64,000 bases of DNA from Linnemannia hyalina (lineage: Eukaryota; Mortierellomycota; Mortierellomycetes; Mortierellales; Mortierellaceae): the NCBI GenBank assembly GCA_019671135.1, contig JAHRHY010000001.1, forward strand, positions 1,922,001 to 1,986,000. The letters are read 5' to 3'. Each line of letters starts with the position of its first letter. Positions within the stretch are counted from its first letter, which is position 1. The position numbers and the translations under genes were made by a program. The notes beneath the pieces were generated by a model. The model saw nothing but the letters and a program-made list of their open reading frames with translations, made no database searches and was not told the DNA's origin. Shown in pieces: positions 46,461 through 56,700 of the stretch.

Positions 46461-48212
46461 CTATTTCTGATGAGCGGCTTGGTCAATAGAGACACCACGC
46501 TTCTTGGTAATACCGTCATAGATGGTAAGCGCCTAGCAGTGACGAGAGAAAGGAAAAAGAGAGATTGTCAGCACATTGTCGTCGAGGATAACACCAGTCA
46601 GTGGGACAACAGTACTCAGGCTCAAAGGCGTGGGTGCATTACCTGAGCAACCATGGAGGAGGCATCACTGGCAGGAGCTGGCAGGATCAAGGTAGTGCTC
46701 TCCTTGGCGAGCTTGGAGAAGGCATCGACATACTTGTCAGCAACCGTCAACGAGACCGCATGGTGTCCACCCTCACTGTTAGTGATGGCCTCGGCAATAC
46801 GACAGATGCCCTCGGCGTTTGCTTTGGCGCGGAGGAGAATTGCCTCTGCTTCGCCGGTGGCTTGGTTGATCTGCTCAGCCTTGTTGGCCTCTGATTGCAG
46901 GATCACGGATTGCTTCAGACCTTCTGCAACGTTGATTGCTGCTTGACGCGAACCTATTTTTTTTGGAGCGAGGGGTGAGTCGAGCATTAGATTATTAGCA
47001 TGCCAGGTCAGGGTTCACCACAGGTCGCATAAAATCAAACAAATATGTAAACGCGAGCGAGGGATGGAGATGGTTTACCTTCAGAGTCCAAGATCTGAGC
47101 ACGCTTGGTACGTTCAGCAGAGACCTGCTGGTGCATACTCTCAACGACCTTAGCAGGAGGGTGGATATCACGGATCTCATAACGCAAACAGCGGATCCCC
47201 CAATCTGCCGCGGCGCCATTAATAGCCTCGACAATGTTGGAGTTCAGGTGGGCACGTTCGGCAAGGGTGCGGTCAAGGGTCATGAGACCGATCTCGGCAC
47301 GCATGGTTGTTTGAGCCAGTTGGGAGACTGAGAATTCTGCGTCCTCGACGCCGTAGGAGGCCTTGTAGGGGTCTACAACGCGGAGGTAGAGCACTCCGTC
47401 CAAGTCCAGTGTCACATTGTCTATTTTATGTTCACCATGTTGAAGGACTAGAAATATTAGCGGGAGTAACCCACAGAGCGCGACAGAATCAAGGCTGAAA
47501 ATGTGTGACGAAACAAAAAATAATGATGTGAAGAAGACGGCATGGTAGAAACTCCTTGTTCTCATACCTTGAGTGATGGCACGCTGGCTAGGGATTTCAA
47601 TGGCAACCTCCTTGAGACTCTTGACATACTTGACCTGATCAATAATAGGCATCAAGACTTGCAGACCTGGTTCCAGAGCCCGATGGAATCGACCCATCCG
47701 CTCAACAATCCATGCTTCTTGCTGAGGAACAAACTTGATCACCTATTTTTTTTTATGGGCAAGTAGGAGTCAATGCATGAAAGAAGATTAGTGGGCGTGT
47801 CGCAGTGGACGGAAGAAAAAAGGTTTATTTCCACGCGTGTGGGTTACCATTCTCCAAGAAGAAAGGAATCAAAAAAATATACCGTGTTCATGGGCAGGGA
47901 TTGTCTTTTTCCACTGTTGTTGCTGTTGAACGATCGGCGGATCATGCGCGCAGAGCCAACCGCGGGGACCTAGGAATCGGCGAGGGAGGAGGGATGCGTA
48001 GATGATGAGTACGCGAAGTGTGTATAAAAGCATGCGCTTTTTTTTTCTGTTGACGTTGGTCGTTGGATTGAAAGCTGGTAGCGAGCATGACAGCAATAAA
48101 AGTCTGAGGGTTTTTTTATGTTGCTTACCATGCGAGTGGTTCTGGCCAGGAGGGGTGAGGCGGTGGCAGCTGAGGTGAGTTGGGGAAACTTGGTGACAGT
48201 AGCGCGAAGCAT
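46461..48212 (-). CDS. Mitochondrial stomatin-like protein 2
   Basis: Exons 48212-48129, 47742-47568, 47420-47079, 46953-46643 and 46532-46461 give 327 aa. Exon 1 encodes a mitochondrial presequence (MLRATVTKFPQLTSAATASPLLARTTRM). The SPFH/band-7 domain follows (VIKFVPQQEAWIVERMGRFH, LKEVAIEIPSQRAIT, DNVTLDLDGVLYLRVVDPYKASYGV, LAQTTMRAEIGLMTLDRTL), then the coiled-coil region with AEGLKQSVILQSEANKAEQI and the STOML2-type C-terminus SKLAKESTTLILPAP. It organises cardiolipin-rich inner-membrane domains in animals and fungi. Every splice is in a conserved segment. There is an A/G-rich leader (48240-48370). Confidence 0.93.
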
Positions 48213-48988
48213 TTTAGTTTTTGTTGAATGAGTTATGATAGACAGAGAATGAGAGAGTGTGAGAGTGTGAGAGAGAGGGTAAGTAAGAGAAGGAAAGAGA
48301 AAGAGAGGAGATTGTTTGCTATGAAAAAAGAGAAAGAGCTATAGAGATGAGAAAAAGAGAAAACACGAATGGGGTAGAAGGTCTCGCGCCTTAAATACAA
48401 ACTGCTTATCAGGTAGGCAGCCTTGATTCTTCACACAGAAAGCAAAAAAAGGAAATTTTCGCGTTTGGGCTGAGTCGATTTTATGGCATGCTTGCTCTTC
48501 GATGGTGGAGGGCGTACACAAACGGGAAGACACACACAAATGACGAACTTGCTCTTACAATCATACCATGACTTGACTGAAAAAGAGCATTTTCTCTTCT
48601 CTTCTCTTCTCCATTGCACTTTGTTCGGGTCGGTCAGAAAACAATTAACGGAGGTAACAGGAACAGGCAACGTTACGATTAAGTCAATTCTCAATTGCCT
48701 TTTCACGCGAAAGCTATCATTTGGTAAGTAATAATATCCCATTGTTGCAGACCGAAAACAAGTATAACATTACTCTACGCTAGAAGAACAAAAGGGCTTT
48801 CATACCTTGGGTCTGAGAGCAGGTCGGCGAGATGCATGCCCAGAGAGGGGAGGGCATTGTAGCCTTCTACGAACCCTCTGTCGCTGTTCGCTGAACCCCC
48901 CACTTGCTCAGGTATGTCGCAAACATTGCTATTGAAGGGGAGGGGGAACGTCTTCCCTCTCCGACCAGGCATGTCTCTTTGAAGGTAA
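48213..48988. other. Intergenic upstream of the stomatin-like gene
   Basis: Begins with a purine-rich (GAGA-type) leader at 48240-48370; the rest shows no gene. The boundary with the transposase-like relic at 48989 is approximate. Confidence 0.45.
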
Positions 48989-49276
48989 GCGACTGAGAGT
49001 CAGTCGCTTCTCGTTGAATGCACCAACTCCGAATGCGAGGCCTTCAAGTTCGGATACTCAATTCGTGGACGGGACTCTAACGCCGCTGTGGCAATTGTCA
49101 TTGCCGGATACTCGAACCTCAAGTCGGACAAACACCGCAAGTCTGACAAGCGCAAGATACTCCATCCATTCGCCTCATGGTTGCAACTACCAGTTACCAC
49201 CAACAACTTGGATCCTGCTATAATTCCGAAGGCATCAGTCCTGATCCGAAGGACCTCATCAGTGACCAGATATTGA
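48989..49276 (+). pseudogene. Possible Fanzor/TnpB-like nuclease relic (C-terminal fragment)
   Basis: Open frame of about 95 codons without a start. It reads LVECTNSECEAFKFG, then SIRGRDSNAAVAIVIAGYSN, then a basic stretch and LHPFASWLQLPVTT. The CX4C half-ribbon followed by RDxNAAxxI is the arrangement of the zinc ribbon and third RuvC motif in TnpB-type and eukaryotic Fanzor nucleases. Only the tail remains; upstream in frame is a TAA, and no ends or inverted repeats were found. Recognition is by eye, so a chance likeness or another transposase family is possible. Confidence 0.4.
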
Positions 49277-49619
49277 AGGGTTCTTGTATTGTTTATTTGT
49301 AGTGTTAGCATGAATGTTTGTTTTTTATTCTCATGCTAACACAACTTCTGCACGTCTTTATTTGAAAGGCTCTATCCTTGTTCCTCCACTCCAGACCAAT
49401 ATCAGGCCCCACATCTCGATGTGAAACTGCAATGGAAAATCTCCTTCTTTGTACCTGTATCGTATTTCTTACTTGACAGACCAGCAGCATTCACTCCTCT
49501 CTCGCCAAGACGTTGATGAAAAATAATAATAAAGAAAACCGCAAAGAAAGCCTTGTCAAGCACAATACCATAAAAAAACAAACTTGGAGGGAGCAAAAAG
49601 AAGATGCTTCGTATGAAAG

Positions 49620-49692
49620 CGCCCAACGTGGGGGTCGAACCCACAGCCTTCAGATTAAGAGTCTGACGCTCTACCGATTGAGCTAGCCGGGC
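49620..49692 (-). tRNA. tRNA-Lys (CUU), second copy
   Basis: Identical 73-nt sequence and cloverleaf to 33435-33507, anticodon CTT. A minus-strand TTTTT terminator lies about 18 nt downstream. Upstream (rightward) are the same 24-bp block and another nest of the same retroelement family. Confidence 0.97.
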
Positions 49693-49737
49693 AGATATTT
49701 ACTGAGATTTTAAAAACTATTTTAGTGACATAACAAC

Positions 49738-49761
49738 TCAGAAGCAGTCATATCACGTGCT
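49738..49761. promoter_or_regulatory. 24-bp block upstream of tRNA-Lys, copy 2
   Basis: Identical to 33552-33575. A second, palindromic site ATCACGTGAT follows at 49783-49792, so this locus has two CACGTG cores within 50 bp. Confidence 0.6.
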
Positions 49762-49809
49762 CTCAGTCACCTTTGCTAATTAATCACGTGATAAATTGCG
49801 CCAACGGCG

Positions 49810-49845
<36 letters not shown>

Positions 49846-49850
49846 CTTCT

Positions 49851-49884
49851 ACAGAGAAATAAAATTGTGTACAAAAAAAAAAAA
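49851..49884 (+). mobile_element. Minimal (about 22 nt) non-LTR insertion with poly(A)
   Basis: 49851-49872 equals the last 20-22 bases of copies 1 and 2 (GAGAAATAAAATTGTGTAC), followed by A12. It lies between GCC-T31-CTT (49812-49848) and GCC-T10-CTT (49885-49900), which read as a target-site duplication whose T-run has changed length. It is therefore an independent, extremely 5'-truncated insertion rather than a piece of copy 2. Confidence 0.75.
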
Positions 49885-49905
49885 GCCTTTTTTTTTTCTT
49901 TTCCT

Positions 49906-49918
49906 TGGCGATCCAAGG
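49906..49918. repeat. Target-site duplication, left copy
   Basis: TGGCGATCCAAGG, repeated exactly at 51938-51950. The target also holds a short inverted repeat CCTTGG-CGAT-CCAAGG (49903-49918). Confidence 0.92.
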
Positions 49919-51250
49919 AGACTGCAGCAGAAAAAGGAAAAGGAAGCACTCCGTCAACAACACCGCTTGGTCGTCGCTCGCCTAAAAGAGATCCTATCCA
50001 GCCTCAAGGAAACGAAACCACGATACAGACCAGCCTTTGACACAGATGCTAGCTTTCCTTTGCAAGAACGCCATCAAGTCCAACCACCGCCTGTACCAGG
50101 ACCCCCGACCACACAGATCGGCCCCCTTTGCCTGTCTCCAGGAGAGGCGGCGTCAATGCGCGTAGTTCAGGACACACACGTCGACAACTCTACCCCTCGC
50201 GTCCTGTACTCTGACGGATCTCTTCTGAACTCGGGAACGCTAGAAGTATCCCAGGCCTTTGGAGTGGTGGATCTCACTCAGGACAACCCTCTGACAGTAC
50301 AAGGACGAACGGACGGTCACGCATCCTCGGCTAAGGCCGAGCTCATGGGCTTATTAGCCGCAGTCTTGTCAGCACCACCGGAACAGGACATTGTGGTCAA
50401 GCTGGACAATCAGTCAGTGGTGGAACAGTATAGTCGCCTGGTGAAGAATCGTCGGGACACCTTACCGAGGAAGCGATTCAGGAGTACATATGCGGGTATC
50501 TGGGCGGTGCTTTGGCAGGCTGTGGAATCTCGGCCAGGCAGGGTCGAAGTGGTGTGGATCAAAGGTCACAGCAACATCCACGGAAACGAACTTGCGGATC
50601 AGGCGGCGAAGGTGGCAGCACAGAGTGGTTCAGTGCCCTGGATGGTGGATCTCACTCAACAGACGGATATCACGACCTTTGCACATTGTTACGGCGGGAT
50701 TGTTGAAATCGATCTACGTCAGCTCCTCAAACAACAATCGACAATCCGTCACCATCAGGCCTGGACGTCACAGAGGCGGGTCAAGAGGGCGATCCCTGAC
50801 ATCGATGACGTGGAATGGAACTCGACCTTGGCTTATGTCCACGACAGGCACGCAGTCTTCACCTTTTACAGCAACAGCAAGGACTCTCACCAACGCACAC
50901 ATCATATCAAAAAGCTGCATGGAATGCTGCCCACTCTGAACTCCATGCAGGCTCGCAAGCCCAACCTGTACCCAACATGCGTGTGCCGACGATGCGAGCT
51001 CGAGAAGGAGGATAACAATCACGTCTGGAAATGCCCTTCGGCAGCTGAGACCACCACTGAGATCTGGAAGGAGGCCATGGGCAAGATTAATGAGTGGGGT
51101 GTGCAGGCGACAAACAGCTACAACGCAGCCAGGAAGCGGGAATACAAACGCGCGGTGGACAGAGGTCGTCAGGTACCGAGGCCAGTACCCATACACTGGT
51201 GGCCCCCTTCGGATGCGGATCATGTGCGAGGATTTTCCTCCATCGGTTGA
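49919..51250 (+). pseudogene. ORF2 3' fragment: RNase HI domain and zinc knuckle
   Basis: Uninterrupted frame of about 443 codons with no start of its own. The RNase HI core is complete: YSDGS, AKAELMGL, VKLDNQSVVEQY and GHSNIHGNELADQAAK, which supply the D-E-D-D catalytic set. A Cys/His motif CVCRRCELEKEDNNHVWKC lies about 150 residues later, as in many non-LTR ORF2 proteins. The open frame also runs upstream through poly-T and A-rich flanking DNA to 49796, but that part is not element sequence. The frame ends at TGA 51248-51250, present in both copies. Confidence 0.85.
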
Positions 51251-51303
51251 GCTCGAGCCGTGCACAGCGGTAGTCCAGCTCCCGATCGAGACGAGAAACC
51301 GAT

Positions 51304-51747
51304 GTGGAATGTGTCGGATCTCCTCCGCGGCATCACCCCTTGAGCATGTTGACTGAATGGTCCGCGGTCTTCCGGACCCCAATGTCCATCGCCAAGACAG
51401 TCCTTCACAAGTTTGTTGGCTACCTGGAGGCGCAGGCCTCGGAGCTGATCTGGAAACCTCGGTGCTCCGCGACGATCGCGTGGGAACAAAGCCAGGGCAT
51501 CTCTGCCAAGGACAAGACATCCAAATACACAGGCCCCCGAGGTGACTGGAGTCAAGGATACGGTTACATCACGCACGATGGTTTCTGTCCGTGTGGCGCT
51601 TCGCTAGCCACACATGATGAAGGAAGGTGCCCTGGAGCGACCAAGGACCCACGCGCTGCTGACGAGCGGTTGTTGGAGAGTTTGTTAGGAAGGAGGAGGT
51701 TGTCAATGATGGAGAGGATGGGAAGAATCCCCTTCATTCGTATCTAG
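51304..51747 (+). CDS. Retroelement downstream frame (147 codons)
   Basis: Intact in both copies (34139-34582 and here). The useful part starts LSMLTEWSAVFRTPMSIAK and contains a second Cys/His cluster (CPCGASLATHDEGRC), ending MERMGRIPFIRI. The ORF2 frame just before it, past its TGA, reads KPMWNVSDLLRGITP and joins LSMLTEW only after a -1 shift at a CCCC run (51350s). So this may be the real ORF2 C-terminus, separated by a stop and a frameshift, or a third ORF. Confidence 0.5.
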   Translation: MECVGSPPRHHPLSMLTEWSAVFRTPMSIAKTVLHKFVGYLEAQASELIWKPRCSATIAWEQSQGISAKDKTSKYTGPRGDWSQGYGYITHDGFCPCGASLATHDEGRCPGATKDPRAADERLLESLLGRRRLSMMERMGRIPFIRI

Positions 51748-51937
51748 TTTTATTTTCTTCCGTTTAAGCTGTGAAGAGCAGCGACAATTGTTGCGCAGAG
51801 CCAGGTTCTGGACCGGACTGCGACTGGCGGATGGTGCACTGAAGAGTTTGGTCTGTAGTCCCCTTTTACTTCCAAATAACTTCTCTATGCTGTTTGTTAG
51901 AGAAATAAAATTGTGTACGAAAAAAAAAAAAAAAAAA

Positions 51938-51950
51938 TGGCGATCCAAGG
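51938..51950. repeat. Target-site duplication, right copy
   Basis: Exact repeat of 49906-49918 directly after the poly(A) of copy 2. Confidence 0.92.
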
Positions 51951-53027
51951 CAACGCCAGGAGTATTTGTTACACATCAGGTTAGTAATTGACTGACTCCT
52001 GCTTGGATATCTAGAGTGTCCATACCGTCTATTTATTCAGGGCGCACAAAGTAAAGGGGAAGGAGAAGGGGGAAAATGGGACGACGTTTGCTGGGTGAAG
52101 AAGGAGTATGGAGAAGGAAAGGAGGAGGAGATGGTGGGCGCAGGATTCTGTGAAAGTAGAAAGACAAGGGGGATAGGGCGAGACATGATTGATAGGGATA
52201 GATACGGCAACAGTGGAATGAGAGAGAGACAAAGTGGGGTCGCATATAATATGTTGGATGCGGCGTTCGTGAAGGTGGGAGAGGAGAGCAACCCGGGGTT
52301 TTTTTCGTAAGCAATGTGAGCGCCGCAGACGATGCGTCTGTTGTTGTTCACACTCCGTCTAATTGCTACCGAAAAAAAACCAGCGCCTCACTTATCAGCC
52401 AGAAATGAAAAAGGTTCGGGTTTGATTTGAACTCTTGGTTGTGGAGTGTGGAACTGGGAACTGGGAACTGGGAAGGGTAATAGGAGAGGACAATCGGATG
52501 TTCTGTGGTTTTCGATCGTGTTATTTTTGTTCCTTCCTTTGTCAGTTCGTTAGAAAGATAATAATTCTCCTACTTGGCCCCCAATACTCCTATTTCGCTT
52601 CCGTCTCAATTACTTCTTGCCTTTCCATCTATTGTTAGTGAGTTCAGTTGAAGGCCCCGCCACTCGGAACGATGTCGGTCCATGTTTCTCTTATAAATTA
52701 AAACAGGCTTTTGTTTTTTAGTTTGTTGCGGCTTTTGCGTGTGTTTGTGTGAATGCGAGTGTGTTGAAAATGTGGTGAAAGTGTGGTTTTATTACAGTAC
52801 AAGTGAAGGAAATAAGTCTACAAAGGTATAAAGTGAAAAAGTCGTTTGGGGTTTTGTTTTTTTTTTAATGTGAAGAAAGAGGCCGGCTCTTGCTGGACAA
52901 GGGGAGGAAAAGGTTGGAACTAGACGTTTGGGCAAGAGACTACGAGTTTTTTTTTTTTATCTCTGCACAAAGTTGTATCAACACTTTTTTTCAACGACTT
53001 GGTAAAAGAGAGCGGAAAAAAGGATAT
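51951..53027. other. Intergenic, 1.1 kb
   Basis: Flank of the retroelement, a purine-rich block (52040-52160), a three-fold AACTGGG direct repeat (about 52449-52472), and T-rich 3' flank of LPMO copy 2. No gene recognised. Confidence 0.45.
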
Positions 53028-53783
53028 TTAGTTTTTGACGAGGCCGAGGTCGATACCCTTCTTGCCAGCCTTGCCACCGTAGGCGTAGAAGCCGTTGGTG
53101 GAGCGAGCACGCTCATCCTTGTTGGGGCCGGAGGACTTGCCACCCTTGCCATCACCACGGGCATGGGTTCTCTGGTTGACATTGCGGCCGGGGACATCGA
53201 CAATGGTCATGTCGAGCTCGGGGAGACGGCCCTTGGCGCTACCGTTGGTGATCTGGATGTTGGCGCAGTGGTGGTAGAACTGGTTCGTGGCATAGGCAGT
53301 CCAGGACCAGGCGAACAGGCACTTGTTCGAGTCATTGCACGAGGGGACGTTCTTGGGGATTTGGACGGGCCACTCGTAGTAGACATCGGGACAGGTCTTT
53401 GTGTACTGTCCAATAACCTTCCAGGACTTTCCACCATCGTACGAGAGCGAGAACTCGCAGGCTCCACCACCGTGGCGAGCAGTGTTAAGACCGCCCTTAG
53501 GGGGGAACTTTGTCCAGCTGGGAACACCATAGACCCAGAAGCGGACGTTGATGGTCTGACCAGCTCTGTACTGGGTCACGGGTCCCTTGGGGTAGCCACC
53601 GCAAGGGAACTTCTTGCCCTTGAAGCCAATGAAGGCGTGGACCTGGCTGCTCTGGTTCTTGGTCCAGGGACCGGCCTGACCGGGAGGGTTGGACATGGCC
53701 ATGTGGGCGGCGGTGGAGGGGATGAAGGAGAGGAGGGCGGAAGCGGCGACAACAGCGCTGCCGAAGATGGAGAGGACCTTCAT
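53028..53783 (-). CDS. Secreted LPMO-like protein (AA11-like), copy 2
   Basis: A single exon of 251 aa. The signal peptide MKVLSIFGSAVVAASALLSF-IPSTAA leaves HMAMSNPPG, so His is again the predicted mature N-terminus, as the LPMO copper site needs. The second brace His is in TARHGGGACEFSLSYD. KFPCGGYPKG, TCPDVYYEWPVQIPKNVPSC and AWSWTAY match copy 1 in order. The C-terminal 70 residues are Gly/Lys-rich and disordered-looking. It lacks the two introns of copy 1, so either introns were lost or the genes diverged long ago. Chitin or a related glycan is the likely substrate, by inference. Confidence 0.85.
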   Translation of the reverse strand: MKVLSIFGSAVVAASALLSFIPSTAAHMAMSNPPGQAGPWTKNQSSQVHAFIGFKGKKFPCGGYPKGPVTQYRAGQTINVRFWVYGVPSWTKFPPKGGLNTARHGGGACEFSLSYDGGKSWKVIGQYTKTCPDVYYEWPVQIPKNVPSCNDSNKCLFAWSWTAYATNQFYHHCANIQITNGSAKGRLPELDMTIVDVPGRNVNQRTHARGDGKGGKSSGPNKDERARSTNGFYAYGGKAGKKGIDLGLVKN

Positions 53784-56700
53784 TGTTAGATAGAGTGAGA
53801 GATGAGGTGAAGAGAGGGTGCGATTGAGAATTTAGACGAAAAGCAGGAGGAGAGAGTTGGAGTCGGAGGAAGAGTAGACGAAGGTTGTGCAGGGGAAGGG
53901 AGGAGGTAAGGGTGTTCGGATGCAGGGGAAACGAGCGAGTGTCGTTGGAAGGGGGTTGTCGAGGATGACGGGAAGGGTGTGGATTGAAGGAACAGAGGAA
54001 AAAAAAAAGTCAGAAAAAGAAGGCCGTTGATTGCTTTTATATGCTTTTCTTCCCTTGGTGTTCCATCATCTTCCCTGCTTCAAATGAAAAATCCAATAGA
54101 GGCTGAAAAAGGGTACTGAGGGGTATGTTGTTGCTCTGGACAATGCGTAAGTTGCCGCTGTTGAGACGACCAACAGGCACTTAGTCATTCAGGAACGCCT
54201 TTTGTCGAATGTCTCAATTGAATCGCTTGATTGATTAATCAATTAATCGAACTGTCACTGAGAGAGCAGACACGAGCGCGTTGTTTTATTCTTTTATTAT
54301 TGAACATTGAAGATATTACGCCTGAACGAAAAGAAGAATGGCCGCCGCGGGTTGCCTACCGTACTGGAAGCAATTGAATGCTGCACAACGGTCAACAGCT
54401 TGCCACTTTTGCAGTCTTCATCCGCAATTCTCGTTGCAAGCCCTCCAAAGAAGAAATTTTGTTGGCCCCTACTCACTCTCATCTGCCCATAAAGAAAAAA
54501 AATTGTCCCTGGAATGCTGTCTTGCTTTTTTTTTTCTCACTGTGCCTGCCAATGCCCATGTCCCTTCAAAAAGAAACGTAGACCTTCCTTTTTCTTTTTC
54601 TCACCTCTCCTCTGCTCATTCTCACACTCCTCAAAGAGAGGTCCTACGATGTAACTGGTCATTCTCGATATTCTTTTCGTTCATGTCTCTGGATGAGGAG
54701 TACAAGACCGAACGACAAAGAAGAGTCTGCATATCGGTTGTTGTCTTTGTGTCCACCTCTTGCTCTCATTCACACTTCACAATCATCCACACTCTTCGCC
54801 CTCTCTGTTCTTCATCGATGGAGTACTTTCACCAAACTCATCCTCACTTTCATGAATCACTGATTATTCCACTTGTTGTGCATATCCAATTGTCTGCTGG
54901 ACGGACGGATAGACGGTATACATGGGCATGGTGGGTGTAATCGCCATTCTGGTTGGCTCATACTTTCTTGTTTTTCATTTTGTTTACTGGCATGCCGTGC
55001 TCTCGCCAAACAACAGCATCTCTATCTCTCTCTCTCTCTTTTTCTATCTCTCTCTCTGTGTCCCATTCATTTGTATATGTACATAACCTCCAAAGGCCTA
55101 CAGAAAAAAGGAAGGCGGGACAAAATGCTGCCCATCCCAACGCCCTGCATGTCTAACCAACAAACCCAACAGACCCCCAAATGCAATTTAGAGAATTCGC
55201 AGATGGGAAATGACAAAATGGAAGGAGAGAAAAGAAAAAAAACGGTGGTGAGCACACAACCAGCCTTGCGCCGCACCCGCACCCGCGCCCTACACCTTCC
55301 CTACCTTTTGTTCTTTCTCCGTCTGGCTTCTATTACTTATTATTCTACTCCGAGGGAGTGTGTGCGCGGGGATATGTGCTCTTTTTGATTTCGACACTGG
55401 TTCTCTCGCCACCCACAAACAAAGATAACTATTGTCAGGCTGCCCTTTGTACCCTCTTTTCTGGACCCTGGCCATTTTCATTTCGTATGTTCATTTCGTA
55501 TGTTCATTTCTTTCATATGAAGTTTTCGCACTAGTTGAGATGACTCTGTAGCGTGGATACATTGACATTGAGAAGTGACATGCGACAAAAATGTACATTT
55601 TCGGGTAGTCCATTTCGTTAGTCTTTGTTTTCCTGGGTTAGGTTCTGAGAAATACCAAGGAAGAACCTAGACCCCCAGACTAACTCTCTTTCTTCCCCAG
55701 GTTGACCGAAGGTCGATGACGAGGGAGAGTCAATTTTGCTCAATTTGTTTGTGGCAAAAAAAAAGTTGTTGGCTCTCAGCAACAACAACACACCCAAAAA
55801 ACACACGCACAACTGTATTTACTCGTGCTCTCAACATTTGGCTTGGTTTGGTTTTTCGGTTGACACTTCTCTCATAACAAACACACATACACACACACAT
55901 ACGCACACGCACTCCCTTCCTTTGATCACTCTCGGGTCCATACAACACACCATACTGCCACACAAGCTTCGCCTCCAAGTCCAAACTCCATGCAAACCAC
56001 ACGCTCACTTTTTTCTTTGGTAAAAGAAAACAGAGAGATCGAACAGCAGAACAGCAGTCGACGCAATAATTGCGAGCGAAAGGAGAGATGAATGATGGGA
56101 AGGCAAAGGTAAGAAAAAAAGATGTTATCATATATTGCATGCAGCCATGGTTAACCACAAAGGATGTGTATGTGCTATACCAACGGGATAGGAGGCTATA
56201 TTTGTTGATCTGTTGTCCGGGAATAGGAGAATAAAAAGAGATGAGATGACCATGCCGTTCGCTTGTATTAGAGGCGTTCCTTTTGTTTTGGTGGGGGGTG
56301 TGTGGTATAGACGAGAAGGAGGAGGATAATAAAGAAAGGTCAAGGGCCCTGCAGGTGCGTTTTTCTGTATCTGCAAAGCGGAGTGGCTAGAGGAGAAGGT
56401 ACAGAAGGGAGCGATACCCCGCCCCCTGACGTGTCACAAAAAAACCTGGCATGCTGACAGACGACAAAGGTGCATGGTATGGTATGGTATGGTATGGTAC
56501 GTGGATCTCGTGCTGGTATTTCTGTCCCAGCCACGCGCGAGCGAATCGAGCATTGTCCTCCCTTACGTTTCTTCCGTTGTTCCAGGATCACCTTCCATTA
56601 CCTCTATTCGGACTTTTTCGTCCCATCCTTAGGTTTAAGTTTCAATTAAACCTTTGTTTTTTTGACCTTGCATGGGTCAAGAATGGACGAAAGAAGGAGG

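Larger units (their letters stand above)
49919..51937 (+). mobile_element. Non-LTR retrotransposon copy 2, 5'-truncated
   Basis: About 2.0 kb between perfect 13-bp target duplications, ending GTGTACG plus poly(A). It keeps the 3' part of ORF2 (RNase H and zinc knuckle), a second downstream frame (51304-51747) and the 3' UTR. The reverse transcriptase and endonuclease parts are absent, so it cannot move by itself. It differs from copy 1 by roughly 1 percent. Orientation and position relative to tRNA-Lys are as for copy 1. Confidence 0.93.

Noticed and set aside
49796..49918. N-terminal part of the 484-codon RNase H frame (poly-Phe and basic residues)
   Set aside because: This is poly-T and A-rich target DNA plus the 22-nt insertion, outside the element as fixed by the target-site duplication at 49906-49918.
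52890..53789. 299-codon plus-strand frame opposite LPMO copy 2
   Set aside because: Antisense shadow of a codon-biased gene; minus strand has signal peptide and LPMO motifs.
55880..55912. CA-rich run considered as telomere-like or Z-DNA element
   Set aside because: Irregular short dinucleotide repeat with no telomeric unit; ordinary microsatellite.
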